55,384 nucleotides of DNA, taken from NCBI RefSeq assembly GCF_014836645.1, contig NZ_JACSQM010000015.1, positions 1-55,384 of the forward strand. The letters are read 5' to 3'. Positions 26,001 to 32,527 of the stretch are shown piece after piece (position 1 is the stretch's first letter; every line of letters begins with the position of its first letter). This stretch comes from Fictibacillus norfolkensis. Its GTDB lineage: Bacteria; Bacillota; Bacilli; Bacillales; Fictibacillaceae. The translations under genes and the position numbers were made by a program. The notes beneath the pieces are model-generated. The model worked only from the letters and a program-made list of their open reading frames with translations, did not search any database and was not told where the DNA came from.

Positions 26001-26122
26001 TAGAACCTGCACCAGTTCATATAGACGGATATCAAGTTGCGGAGGTTATTTTCCCGCATGTGAATACTAAAATGGGAGATAAACTTTCTTCAGAGATGGT
26101 TTTCAGGGGTTTAAAACGTTAA
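23077..26122 (+). CDS. Phage tail tape-measure protein, split by a group I intron
   Basis: Exon 1 is 23077-24099 (341 codons) and exon 2 is 24335-26122; joined they give 936 residues. Unspliced, the frame hits TAA at 24100-24102. Exon 1 ends ...FKQGADSG and exon 2 continues AFNLDKLGDLVKEFNIRV, a contiguous tape-measure segment. The protein shows long coiled coils, a Gly/Ala-rich hydrophobic part (about residues 145-190), and a C-terminal KGGVFSGPTIIGVGEKRPEFVGAL motif common in tape-measure proteins. It would set tail length and act in DNA ejection. It is followed by a terminator rather than by distal-tail genes. Whether splicing occurs is inferred. Confidence 0.88.
24100..24334 (+). ncRNA. 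Group I self-splicing intron (235 nt, no ORF)
   Basis: The 5' exon ends GGGT and pairs with the internal guide GCCC (24108-24111) to form P1 with the required U-G wobble at the splice site (U24099, G24108). Conserved core segments are visible: the Q-like AATCAGCAGGCA (24216-24227), the R-like CCAACGACTACC (24249-24260), and the S-like TATAGTCTAG (24288-24297), where GACTA and TAGTC form P7. The intron ends in G (24334). Removal restores the tape-measure frame exactly. No homing endonuclease is encoded, so it is not mobile by itself. Confidence 0.93.
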
Positions 26123-26166
26123 GTTAGATCTTAATAGAAAAATTAAGTTGATATTATTATGTTTTT

Positions 26167-26191
26167 GCATCCTAAAAATAGGGTGCTTTTT
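26167..26191 (+). terminator. Terminator after tape-measure gene
   Basis: GCATCCTA (26167-26174) / TAGGGTGC (26179-26186) followed by TTTTT. It closes the rightward operon. Confidence 0.8.
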
Positions 26192-26241
26192 CTTATGAAG
26201 GAAATTGTTTCCTTTTATCGAATTTAGTCGGTGGAGATGAA

Positions 26242-26316
26242 ATGCGTACCAAAGGCCTTTTGAAAAGAAGTTTGTCTCCTATCGAGAAATCTATAAGGGA
26301 GGAGGGGATGATATGA
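26242..26316 (+). CDS. Small leader ORF (24 aa)
   Basis: ATG 26242 follows GGTGGAGATGA and encodes a 24-residue basic peptide starting MRTKGLLKRSL. Its stop overlaps the start of the next gene (ATGATATGA), suggesting translational coupling. No function is known. Confidence 0.45.
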   Translation: MRTKGLLKRSLSPIEKSIREEGMI

Positions 26317-26750
26317 CCAAAACATTAAAAGAAAAATTTGAAATTATTGATATTGTATTATCTAATGCGAGTAATTATTTTCTTGTTGAACCTGTGCATC
26401 AAACATCAGTAATTAAAAAATTTAATATTAAGGTTTTAAAGGATAACACTAGTGCCATTGCAGACCTAAATGGTAAAGTAACAGATTTAATACGAAATAA
26501 AGAATTTGGCGAGATTGACCATAAGAAGCTAGAACAATATAGCAAACAGTTAACGTTTTTAACGGAAGAATTTGAAAAGAAAGCTGAAGTCATTTGTTAC
26601 TTACAACAAGACTCTATAAAGATTGAAATTTCGATGAACGATGAGACAGTCTTATTTGAATTTCAGGAGCAGGATTATCTAGATCCTCTAATGGATTATT
26701 TAGAAAAGACCTTGGGTCAAAAATTATTGTCAACTCAAGTAGAAAAATAG
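26313..26750 (+). CDS. Hypothetical protein (145 aa)
   Basis: A 145-residue acidic/lysine-rich protein, mainly helical with a beta-rich C-terminal part (IKIEISMNDETVLFEFQEQDY). GGGAGGAGGGG precedes the start. No family recognised. It lies alone between two terminators, so it is an independent unit. Confidence 0.65.
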   Translation: MTKTLKEKFEIIDIVLSNASNYFLVEPVHQTSVIKKFNIKVLKDNTSAIADLNGKVTDLIRNKEFGEIDHKKLEQYSKQLTFLTEEFEKKAEVICYLQQDSIKIEISMNDETVLFEFQEQDYLDPLMDYLEKTLGQKLLSTQVEK

Positions 26751-26823
26751 GTTATTTGTCTATTAGCGTGCAATTAACAATGATTTATAGTTATCTATAA
26801 AACTACAATGATGCATTCAATAG

Positions 26824-26858
26824 CAAAAGAACCTCCAATAAAATGGGGGTTCTTTTTT
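26824..26858. terminator. Terminator between convergent genes
   Basis: AAAGAACCTCC / GGGGTTCTTTTTT hairpin; it can serve the 145-aa gene and, partly, the opposing operon. Confidence 0.85.
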
Positions 26859-26870
26859 CTGTGTTTTCTT

Positions 26871-27383
26871 TTACACCATATTTCCCATTGTCTTTAAAAT
26901 TCCAGAGAACACAGGGAATAGTTGGATTAGAATGTAGACAATTGCAACTTTGCCCACTCCTTCCCATACCTGCCCTTGATCCTGGAAGAAGCCCATGAAT
27001 AACTTGAATAAAATTAATACAGATGCTACAGGGAACGAGATGCCGATAATTAAATCTATCAATGGATCGAATAGGTGAGCCATACTTGATAGTAACTTTT
27101 CTCCTACAACGTCACCAACGTTTACAGGAACAGCTTGAATATTTGCTGATGCTACATAATCCATACACTTTAGAGATGTTTGTGCAGACCCATCTAATAC
27201 TGTCTCTGGGGAAGCAGCAAAAGCTTTTGGTGCTAGTGCAAATAATGGAATAGATGAAGTTAATGCGATAGACACTTTATTTGCTTTTCTACGCTCTTTT
27301 TTATCATTCCCTTTCCGATTGTATTCACCGCTCATAAACTCACTAAATTTGATGGTTTCTGTTCGTTTAAACACTCGAATCAC
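26871..27383 (-). CDS. Secreted or membrane-inserted protein, pilin/TrbC-like topology
   Basis: A 170-residue protein with a long charged N terminus, a signal-peptide-like stretch ending APKAFAA (about residues 40-57), and two C-terminal hydrophobic helices (LIIGISFPVASVLILFKLF and VAIVYILIQLFPVFSGIL). This layout recalls VirB2/TrbC-like conjugation components but no sequence family is certain. It is the last gene of a leftward trio with a replication-relaxation protein and an FtsK-like ATPase. Confidence 0.7.
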   Translation of the reverse strand: MIRVFKRTETIKFSEFMSGEYNRKGNDKKERRKANKVSIALTSSIPLFALAPKAFAASPETVLDGSAQTSLKCMDYVASANIQAVPVNVGDVVGEKLLSSMAHLFDPLIDLIIGISFPVASVLILFKLFMGFFQDQGQVWEGVGKVAIVYILIQLFPVFSGILKTMGNMV

Positions 27384-27386
27384 TCC

Positions 27387-27977
27387 TTATATAATATCGT
27401 TCAAGGTATAAACTCTTCCTGACAATCCTTCACATAGCTTCATCAGCTTATGTCTGCGACTTTCTAACTCAGTAATCCAGACTAAACTAAAGTTAGCACC
27501 AGTTAATTCTTTGATCTTTCTGTACTTCTCAATTTTGGCTTTGTTCACCAACATAGGTTGCGATATATCCACTTCTACAAAACAGCGCATCCCATTATAG
27601 AATTCTTTATACTCTGCATCACATATTACGGAGATCTTGTCGGCCGTCAATTTAATTTCGTTTTCCCATGTAGAAGGATATTTTTTATAGATGTAAAACT
27701 GATTTCTCAAAAGATAATGCTGCACGTTTGGAGTTTTCTTTCTGATCTTGGTACATTGAACACGATCACGTCCTGCTTTGTTAAGGTAGTAAATTTTCTC
27801 TAACCCAAAACGGAAGGAGGAAACATACTCACTTAAACCATTTAGGACCCTGTTAGCATTGCGAGGACTCTTTAAATTGTGCATGATCTGAATTTGATAC
27901 CTATTAAGGTAATCAAGCTTTTTCAGTGACAAGAGTATGTTTTCGGTCCTCTGTTGATGGAGTGCGTGGTAGTTCAT
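27387..27977 (-). CDS. Replication-relaxation family protein
   Basis: A 196-residue protein. The N-terminal winged-helix-like part (ILLSLKKLDYLNRYQIQIMHNL) and the later segment (NQFYIYKKYPSTWENEIKLTAD, then CFVEVDISQP) match the replication-relaxation family found next to FtsK-like genes in Bacillus plasmids and temperate phages. I use ATG 27977, behind GGAGGAG, which overlaps the ftsK-like gene by 65 nt; ATG 28022 is also in frame. It may act in DNA processing for transfer or replication. Confidence 0.75.
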   Translation of the reverse strand: MNYHALHQQRTENILLSLKKLDYLNRYQIQIMHNLKSPRNANRVLNGLSEYVSSFRFGLEKIYYLNKAGRDRVQCTKIRKKTPNVQHYLLRNQFYIYKKYPSTWENEIKLTADKISVICDAEYKEFYNGMRCFVEVDISQPMLVNKAKIEKYRKIKELTGANFSLVWITELESRRHKLMKLCEGLSGRVYTLNDII

Positions 27978-29148
27978 GTTTCTCCTCCTCGAACGGTTTA
28001 ATTCTTTCTTTAATCTGTTCATTACTCATGAAAGGTGTTTGCAGGATGATTTGTTTCACATTCTTATAAATACCTCTGCCCGGTATCTCAGGAAGGCTTT
28101 CTGCTCCAGCTCCATCTAATACCACTGTGGAAGCAGTTGAGCTATCTACCACATAACAGAGCCTTGCAGGAATATTCCTTTTGATTTGCATTGGTATAGC
28201 TTCGGCAGTTGGGTACTGTGTCGCATAGATAACGTAATATCCAGCACCTCTTCCTTTTCTAACAATGTCAGTTAATAAACGTAATGATTCTTTTGATTCG
28301 CTTAGATCAGCAGCTTCATCCACTATGATGAAATGTCGTTTTGTTAACCCTGCTTCAATCACATCTTCAAAACCACCTTCTACAATCTTTCTATAATCAT
28401 CATCCATCCTTTCTTTAACCTTCTGGATTATCTCAAGTGCTTCAGTGTTATCCGTTCCGAACTCTGTCACCTGCTTAGCTTTTTTGAACCGAGCAAATGC
28501 TGGGCCTCCTTTTAAATCAATCAGCGAAAATGTCACATCATCTGGTTTGTTCATGATTAAAGAGGTAATCATCATTTTCATGGCTACCGATTTCCCAAAA
28601 CCTGTGGCACCAGCTACGATTAAATGTTTACGATTATCAAAGTCATGGTAAATCATCTTTCCTTGCTGCGTTTTACCAACAGGGACTTTCCAGCCACCTT
28701 TAAGAAGACCATCGCTCCATTCCTCTTTACCTAAGTCATTTTCATAAACACGAATCTTTAACATGCCGTCAAAGTCTAACTCCACCTGTTTATTGGCTTT
28801 CACTCCTTTAAGCTGCTTAATCTGTTTCAAAATGTCCTTATTGAATTTTACTTTTGTAATATCAAAGGCAATCTTCTTTGTGTTTAATCCATCGGCCAAA
28901 ACATCCGTATCAACCTTTTTACGGTCAAATCCTAGCGGCAGCTGATAAACATACTCCATCCCATTTTCGATTTTTCTTCTTCTTCTCAATCGAATTGTTT
29001 TTGTTTCACCATCTTCTTTTTTAGTCCATCCAGCGTTGGCAAAAATTCTTTGAATTTTATCTGCATCATTCGTTACTCCATTTGTTTTTAAATAACCATA
29101 TCCGGCCACTCCACCGAGAAGTAAACTTGAAGCGATACTAAAGATCAT
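27913..29148 (-). CDS. FtsK/SpoIIIE-type DNA translocase
   Basis: A 411-residue ATPase with an N-terminal membrane segment (IFSIASSLLLGGVAGYGYL), a linker domain, and a motor domain: Walker A GATGFGKSVAMK (about residue 180), Walker B HFIIVDEAADL (about 273), and YVIYATQYPTAEAIP. It is shorter than chromosomal FtsK and lacks a gamma domain, like TcpA/TraB or phage-borne members. It probably moves DNA of the element, in transfer, packaging or segregation; which one is unknown. Confidence 0.88.
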   Translation of the reverse strand: MIFSIASSLLLGGVAGYGYLKTNGVTNDADKIQRIFANAGWTKKEDGETKTIRLRRRRKIENGMEYVYQLPLGFDRKKVDTDVLADGLNTKKIAFDITKVKFNKDILKQIKQLKGVKANKQVELDFDGMLKIRVYENDLGKEEWSDGLLKGGWKVPVGKTQQGKMIYHDFDNRKHLIVAGATGFGKSVAMKMMITSLIMNKPDDVTFSLIDLKGGPAFARFKKAKQVTEFGTDNTEALEIIQKVKERMDDDYRKIVEGGFEDVIEAGLTKRHFIIVDEAADLSESKESLRLLTDIVRKGRGAGYYVIYATQYPTAEAIPMQIKRNIPARLCYVVDSSTASTVVLDGAGAESLPEIPGRGIYKNVKQIILQTPFMSNEQIKERIKPFEEEKHELPRTPSTEDRKHTLVTEKA

Positions 29149-29307
29149 CAGGCCACTCTCCTTTCATATATTCAGAGAATATAGTTTGCTTTGTTTGGAT
29201 TGTTCCGAGACAAGACATAAAGCTGATTTGATAGGGTTTGGAATATTCCTTTCTAAGTTCTTTGACGGTATTTAATAAAGCATATTCCTTAGTATGCTTG
29301 TCAGTTG

Positions 29308-29340
29308 TTTGTCCAAAAAAATAAAACTATAAAGGACAAA
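29308..29340. promoter_or_regulatory. Inverted repeat operator candidate
   Basis: TTTGTCC (29308-29314) and GGACAAA (29334-29340) flank A/T-rich DNA between the divergent FtsK-like and XRE genes. A likely binding site of the adjacent XRE regulator. Confidence 0.5.
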
Positions 29341-29379
29341 TAGTTTTTTTGAAGAAGATATTTAACGGGTGATATTATT

Positions 29380-29589
29380 ATGGAGATCAAATCGAAGTTA
29401 AAAGAAATTATGGACAGTACAGGAATGAAGCAAAGATTCTTAGCTAATAAGGTAGGGATCAGCGAGGGAACATTGAGTTTTATAGTGAGAGGAAAGACTA
29501 TACCGACACTTCCAGTTGCTTTAAAGATTGCTGCAGCATTAGAAAGAAGGATTGAAGATATATGGGAGATCAAACACGATACGGAATAA
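29380..29589 (+). CDS. XRE-family regulator (69 aa)
   Basis: A single helix-turn-helix domain protein (GMKQRFLANKVGISEGTLSFIVRGKTIPTLPVALKIAAAL). Divergent from the FtsK-like operon, which it may control through the inverted repeat just upstream. Overlaps the next gene by 28 nt. Confidence 0.85.
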   Translation: MEIKSKLKEIMDSTGMKQRFLANKVGISEGTLSFIVRGKTIPTLPVALKIAAALERRIEDIWEIKHDTE

Positions 29590-29783
29590 TGTTTACTGTA
29601 AAAAGTCCTACTAGCCCTCATAGGAAAGTAACTGTAATGGATTTTAAAATGGGAAGACTAATTACTTTTACTTTGGATGAAATTGAAGGAGAGGAGATGG
29701 AAGAGGATCTAAAAGAATACATGAAAGGTCAACTAATGAAGGTTAACACTGGTTACTGGGATTATACAGGTCAACATAAGTAA
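29562..29783 (+). CDS. Hypothetical protein (73 aa)
   Basis: A 73-residue, acidic protein; the start could be ATG 29562 or ATG 29589, neither with a strong site. No motif recognised. Co-oriented and overlapping with the XRE regulator. Confidence 0.5.
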   Translation: MGDQTRYGIMFTVKSPTSPHRKVTVMDFKMGRLITFTLDEIEGEEMEEDLKEYMKGQLMKVNTGYWDYTGQHK

Positions 29784-29805
29784 AGTTTTAGGAGGATGGA
29801 TGAAT

Positions 29806-29943
29806 ATGAGCGTGAAAATTATCCTCAACGAAGAGCAAACAAAACTACTTTATGAAATGCTGTTACCCGAACTGATTCGTATTGAAAGAGAAAAGCAAGC
29901 AGCAGCAGCCGAAAAAGAAAAAAGCCCCGATAAGCGGGACTAA
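29806..29943 (+). CDS. Small charged protein (45 aa)
   Basis: ATG 29806 follows AGGAGGATGG. The 45-residue product starts MSVKIILNEEQTKLLYEML and ends in an Ala/Glu/Lys-rich helix. Unknown function; common size for small element proteins. Converges with the 122-aa gene 2 nt downstream. Confidence 0.6.
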   Translation: MSVKIILNEEQTKLLYEMLLPELIRIEREKQAAAAEKEKSPDKRD

Positions 29944-29945
29944 AG

Positions 29946-30314
29946 TTAACTAATCTGGTTTATAGAAGAGAGTTCAGATGTAATGTCTGCATTCTCTTTT
30001 TGTTTTGCAGCCATATATCCAGCTTCAAACGCTCTCTCCTCTAATAAAGAAGCATGCTCCATAAAGTCAATTGAGTATTGATCTATGCTGCTAATTAAAG
30101 TGTCAGGTGCTAAGGAAAGGATTTTCTCGAGTTGATCAATTAACTTTACTTCGTTGTGCAATATATATTCTGGAGTATCATTTGTATGGAACATTCTTAA
30201 TTGAGCCTCATATTCATTTTTCACACCGATAACCGTAAGACCATTTTTTAGATGTGCTACCATTCCAGGTCTAATTTGATCTGTATAAACAAAACCATCT
30301 TGTCTAATTAACAT
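29946..30314 (-). CDS. Hypothetical protein (122 aa)
   Basis: A 122-residue soluble protein with a beta-rich N terminus (MLIRQDGFVYTDQIRPGMVAH) and helical remainder. AGGAGG precedes the start. No family recognised. Divergent from a small XRE regulator across an operator-like inverted repeat. Confidence 0.65.
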   Translation of the reverse strand: MLIRQDGFVYTDQIRPGMVAHLKNGLTVIGVKNEYEAQLRMFHTNDTPEYILHNEVKLIDQLEKILSLAPDTLISSIDQYSIDFMEHASLLEERAFEAGYMAAKQKENADITSELSSINQIS

Positions 30315-30361
30315 TTTAAAAACCTCCTAGAGAGAATGTTTTGTTACTTCTTGAGTTAATA

Positions 30362-30382
30362 ATATTACTTCAGGAGTAATAT
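30362..30382. promoter_or_regulatory. Operator-like palindrome
   Basis: Perfect inverted repeat ATATTACT-TCAGG-AGTAATAT. A half-site-like AGGAGTAAT recurs near 30448. It lies between divergent genes, one of which encodes an XRE regulator. Confidence 0.55.
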
Positions 30383-30475
30383 GTCAAGCGTATAATTACT
30401 TTAAACTAGATTTTATTTACGCTTATAAGTTATATTAACCATAATAGGAGTAATTATTTATTGGAGGAGATTTCA

Positions 30476-30688
30476 ATGGAACTTAAAATTAGAGTATCTG
30501 ATTGGTTAGGAAAAAAGAAAATGACACAAAAGGAGTTATCAGATCTCACTGGCATAAGACCCGCCACAGTATCAGCTTTATATCACGAAAAGATCAAGCG
30601 GATTGAAATTGATCATATTGTAAAGTTATGTGAGGCTTTTGAATGTCAGCCAGGTGACTTATTTCAATATGAGAAAAGGGAAAATTAA
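30476..30688 (+). CDS. XRE-family regulator (70 aa)
   Basis: A compact helix-turn-helix protein (KKMTQKELSDLTGIRPATVSALYHEKIKRIEIDHIVKLCEAF, then QPGDLFQYEK), of the small Cro/CI-type class. Start at ATG 30476 behind GGAGGAG. Terminated by a strong hairpin at 30696-30726. Confidence 0.88.
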   Translation: MELKIRVSDWLGKKKMTQKELSDLTGIRPATVSALYHEKIKRIEIDHIVKLCEAFECQPGDLFQYEKREN

Positions 30689-30695
30689 ATGAAAT

Positions 30696-30726
30696 AAAAA
30701 GGCCGCCTATCATTAGGTGGCCTTTT
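30696..30726 (+). terminator. Terminator of small XRE gene
   Basis: AAAGGCCGCCTA / TAGGTGGCCTTTT hairpin with T-run. Confidence 0.85.
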
Positions 30727-30832
30727 AGATTTTAGTTCATGATTCAGATTGTAAATTTTTCTATATTTTCCCTTCTACTTTGCTATAATGGATTTCGTGT
30801 TGTTCTAGTTTGTTTAGGGAAAGAGGTCTAAA

Positions 30833-31270
30833 ATGATTGAACAATCTCATTCTAAACTTTATGAGGAAAAAATAATAAATCAGTACTCGGATCTAATTGA
30901 ATTAATGTATAGTTCACATATTCTTTTTACTGGAAAGTGGCTCTCTCGTCAATCTGGTGTAATTCACTTTAATTTAAAGAAGACAGAAGTTAGAACGATA
31001 ATAAGTTCCATTGATGAGGGTACTTACTCGATACAAAAAGATTTTTATGATTATATGATTAACTATAAAGGTGAACTTATTCGTTTATATGTCGATATCA
31101 TAAATGAGATAAAGCAAAAGTATGATGTTATTATCACGGGTAGAATAAAGAACGAAGATTCTATTTTTAATAAGTTGGAAAAGAAGAGTAATGAATTAAA
31201 CGGCCTAGACTCCCATGAGATTTATAAAAAGGATTATACATCCTGGCCTGAAATTTATAATAGAGGCTAA
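30833..31270 (+). CDS. Putative toxin of a Panacea-type toxin-antitoxin pair
   Basis: A 145-residue protein of unknown family, placed 21 nt before a Panacea-domain gene. PanTA operons pair this antitoxin domain with diverse toxins, so by context it is the toxin. Its C-terminal half, IITGRIKNEDSIFNKLEKK, faintly resembles the start of RelA/SpoT (ToxSAS) synthetase domains, but the protein ends before the rest of that domain. It may be a truncated or new toxin type; the RelA/SpoT link is weak. AAAGAGG precedes the start. Confidence 0.6.
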   Translation: MIEQSHSKLYEEKIINQYSDLIELMYSSHILFTGKWLSRQSGVIHFNLKKTEVRTIISSIDEGTYSIQKDFYDYMINYKGELIRLYVDIINEIKQKYDVIITGRIKNEDSIFNKLEKKSNELNGLDSHEIYKKDYTSWPEIYNRG

Positions 31271-31291
31271 TATAATGAAGGGGTGGTAGAC

Positions 31292-32041
31292 ATGAGTGAA
31301 CATTTTATCATTCTCTACAGTGATTACAAAAGTGGAAGAAGAATAGCCTTTCATAAAAGCGATTCCCACATTGACGGTATATTCGAAGTTCTTCAATTAA
31401 TGGATTTATTGAAAATTAGATTCAATCATTTATCATTTGGTTTTCATCATTTACAAACAAATGATCATTCATGGGAATCGGTTGTAAAATATGATAAATT
31501 CTTTTTTGATGTAACGCCTATATCGGATTTCAAGCAATTTAAAGATTTTATAAGTGGGGATTTAAAAGTCTCGGCTTTAGATGTTGCTAATTTAATGACT
31601 GCCAGCCTAAAGTGTACACACTTAAAATTGCAAAAACTAATATACTTATTTTATTGCAACTTTATAAAAAAATATGGCTATAGACCTTTTGAAGAAGAAT
31701 TTACTGCTTGGCAATATGGTCCTGTTATTAAAGAAGTGTATGATAAGTACAAAAGCTATGGAAAAGAAGAAATTTTCTTTGAAGATGATTCAGAAACAAT
31801 TTATAAAGAAAAATCATTTAAACTCTCTGTTTTTTCAAAATTCATGAAAACTCCTTACCATCAAAAAGTTGTGGAAGTGCTAAATGAGACTGTGTTGGAA
31901 TATGGTCACTTTAATGCTTATACGCTCGTGGATATCACACATGTCAAAGCTGGACCATGGGATCTTGTTTTTAGAGATGGATTGGGCAGAGATGATGTTA
32001 TACCACACGAGTTGATTGAGGAGTATTGCACTAAACATTAA
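31292..32041 (+). CDS. Panacea-domain protein (SocA/GepA-like), putative antitoxin
   Basis: A 249-residue protein. Residues from about 90 on form a Panacea (formerly DUF4065) domain: LKLQKLIYLFYCNFIKKYG, FTAWQYGPVIKEVYDKY, and a C-terminal AGPWDLVFRDGLG segment. The first 90 residues are a separate, unrecognised extension that may give toxin specificity. ATG 31292 follows GGGGTGG. The domain is a chaperone-like antitoxin in known PanTA pairs. Confidence 0.85.
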   Translation: MSEHFIILYSDYKSGRRIAFHKSDSHIDGIFEVLQLMDLLKIRFNHLSFGFHHLQTNDHSWESVVKYDKFFFDVTPISDFKQFKDFISGDLKVSALDVANLMTASLKCTHLKLQKLIYLFYCNFIKKYGYRPFEEEFTAWQYGPVIKEVYDKYKSYGKEEIFFEDDSETIYKEKSFKLSVFSKFMKTPYHQKVVEVLNETVLEYGHFNAYTLVDITHVKAGPWDLVFRDGLGRDDVIPHELIEEYCTKH

Positions 32042-32072
32042 ATGCCCACCGTATTAATAGATGGGCATTTTT
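32040..32072 (+). terminator. Terminator of toxin-antitoxin operon
   Basis: AAATGCCCA / TGGGCATTTTT hairpin directly after the antitoxin stop codon. Confidence 0.82.
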
Positions 32073-32105
32073 ATTGGATTAAAGATATTAGGTATTTATC
32101 CTAGC

Positions 32106-32137
32106 TTGTCCGCGGATTTGTCCGCAGATTTGTCCGC
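32106..32137. promoter_or_regulatory. Right arm-type direct repeats
   Basis: TTGTCCGC at 32106, 32118 and 32130, exactly 12 bp apart and in the same orientation as the pair at 16313. Probably integrase/excisionase arm sites. Confidence 0.65.
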
Positions 32138-32238
32138 AGAATTTCTCTAAACAGTTTAGGACTATGATTTATAATCCTTTAAAACCCTTTGTTTTAAGGG
32201 GTTTTTTAATACTATTTAATTCGATTTTAAGCTCAAAT

Positions 32239-32260
32239 GAATGGGCGGCATGATGTAATT
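32239..32260 (+). repeat. attR core
   Basis: Exact copy of the 22-bp groEL-end repeat (attL at 16240-16261), now without coding role; it marks the right boundary of the element. Confidence 0.93.
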
Positions 32261-32337
32261 TTGCCACTCTTACGCTCGATAAACTGTTTCTCGGATAGAG
32301 TGAGAACAGTCATGTAGTTAATTAATTTCTAAAGAAT

Positions 32338-32371
32338 AGACTACTTCCTAAATACAAGGAGGTAGTCTTTA
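32338..32371. terminator. Terminator outside attR (probable native groEL terminator)
   Basis: AGACTACTTCCT / AGGAGGTAGTCT followed by TTTATT. It lies about 80 bp outside attR and is likely the native groESL terminator, displaced from groEL by 16 kb. Confidence 0.7.
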
Positions 32372-32392
32372 TTATATTGAGGAGAATTGCAT

Positions 32393-32428
32393 ATGAATAA
32401 AAACAAAGATTTGTATAAAGGCTTTTGA
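32393..32428 (+). CDS. Very short ORF or gene remnant (11 aa)
   Basis: ATG 32393 has a good GAGGAG site but the frame stops after 11 codons at TGA. Reading through the TGA would extend it by about 25 codons. It may be a degraded small gene; evidence is thin. Confidence 0.2.
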   Translation: MNKNKDLYKGF

Positions 32429-32527
32429 AATACGACAAATGAAATGGTATCTACCTTCTCTTCAACAAAAGAAAAAACACTCTATTCAGAGTGCTTTGAA
32501 GGGTAAGAAATTAAAGACCTAATACAT

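Larger units (their letters stand above)
16262..32260. mobile_element. 16-kb integrated phage-like element in groEL
   Basis: Bounded by 22-bp direct repeats, with an integrase gene adjacent to the left end and TTGTCCGC repeats inside both ends. By eye it is more A/T rich than the host genes. It carries phage-type lysogeny, replication and regulatory modules, two tail genes, FtsK-type and replication-relaxation genes and a toxin-antitoxin pair. It lacks terminase, portal, capsid, head-tail, baseplate and lysis genes. It is therefore a reduced prophage or a phage satellite; the orderly small modules with their own terminators make a satellite worth considering. Confidence 0.9.

Noticed and set aside
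16371..32041. Complete prophage
   Set aside because: No terminase, portal, capsid, baseplate, holin or endolysin gene could be found in either strand.
32393..32500. TGA read as tryptophan or selenocysteine
   Set aside because: Two short frames with TGA (here and at 35568) might suggest recoding, but TGA is a normal stop for several genes in the window (rimI, yebA, moaC) and no SECIS-like hairpin was seen.
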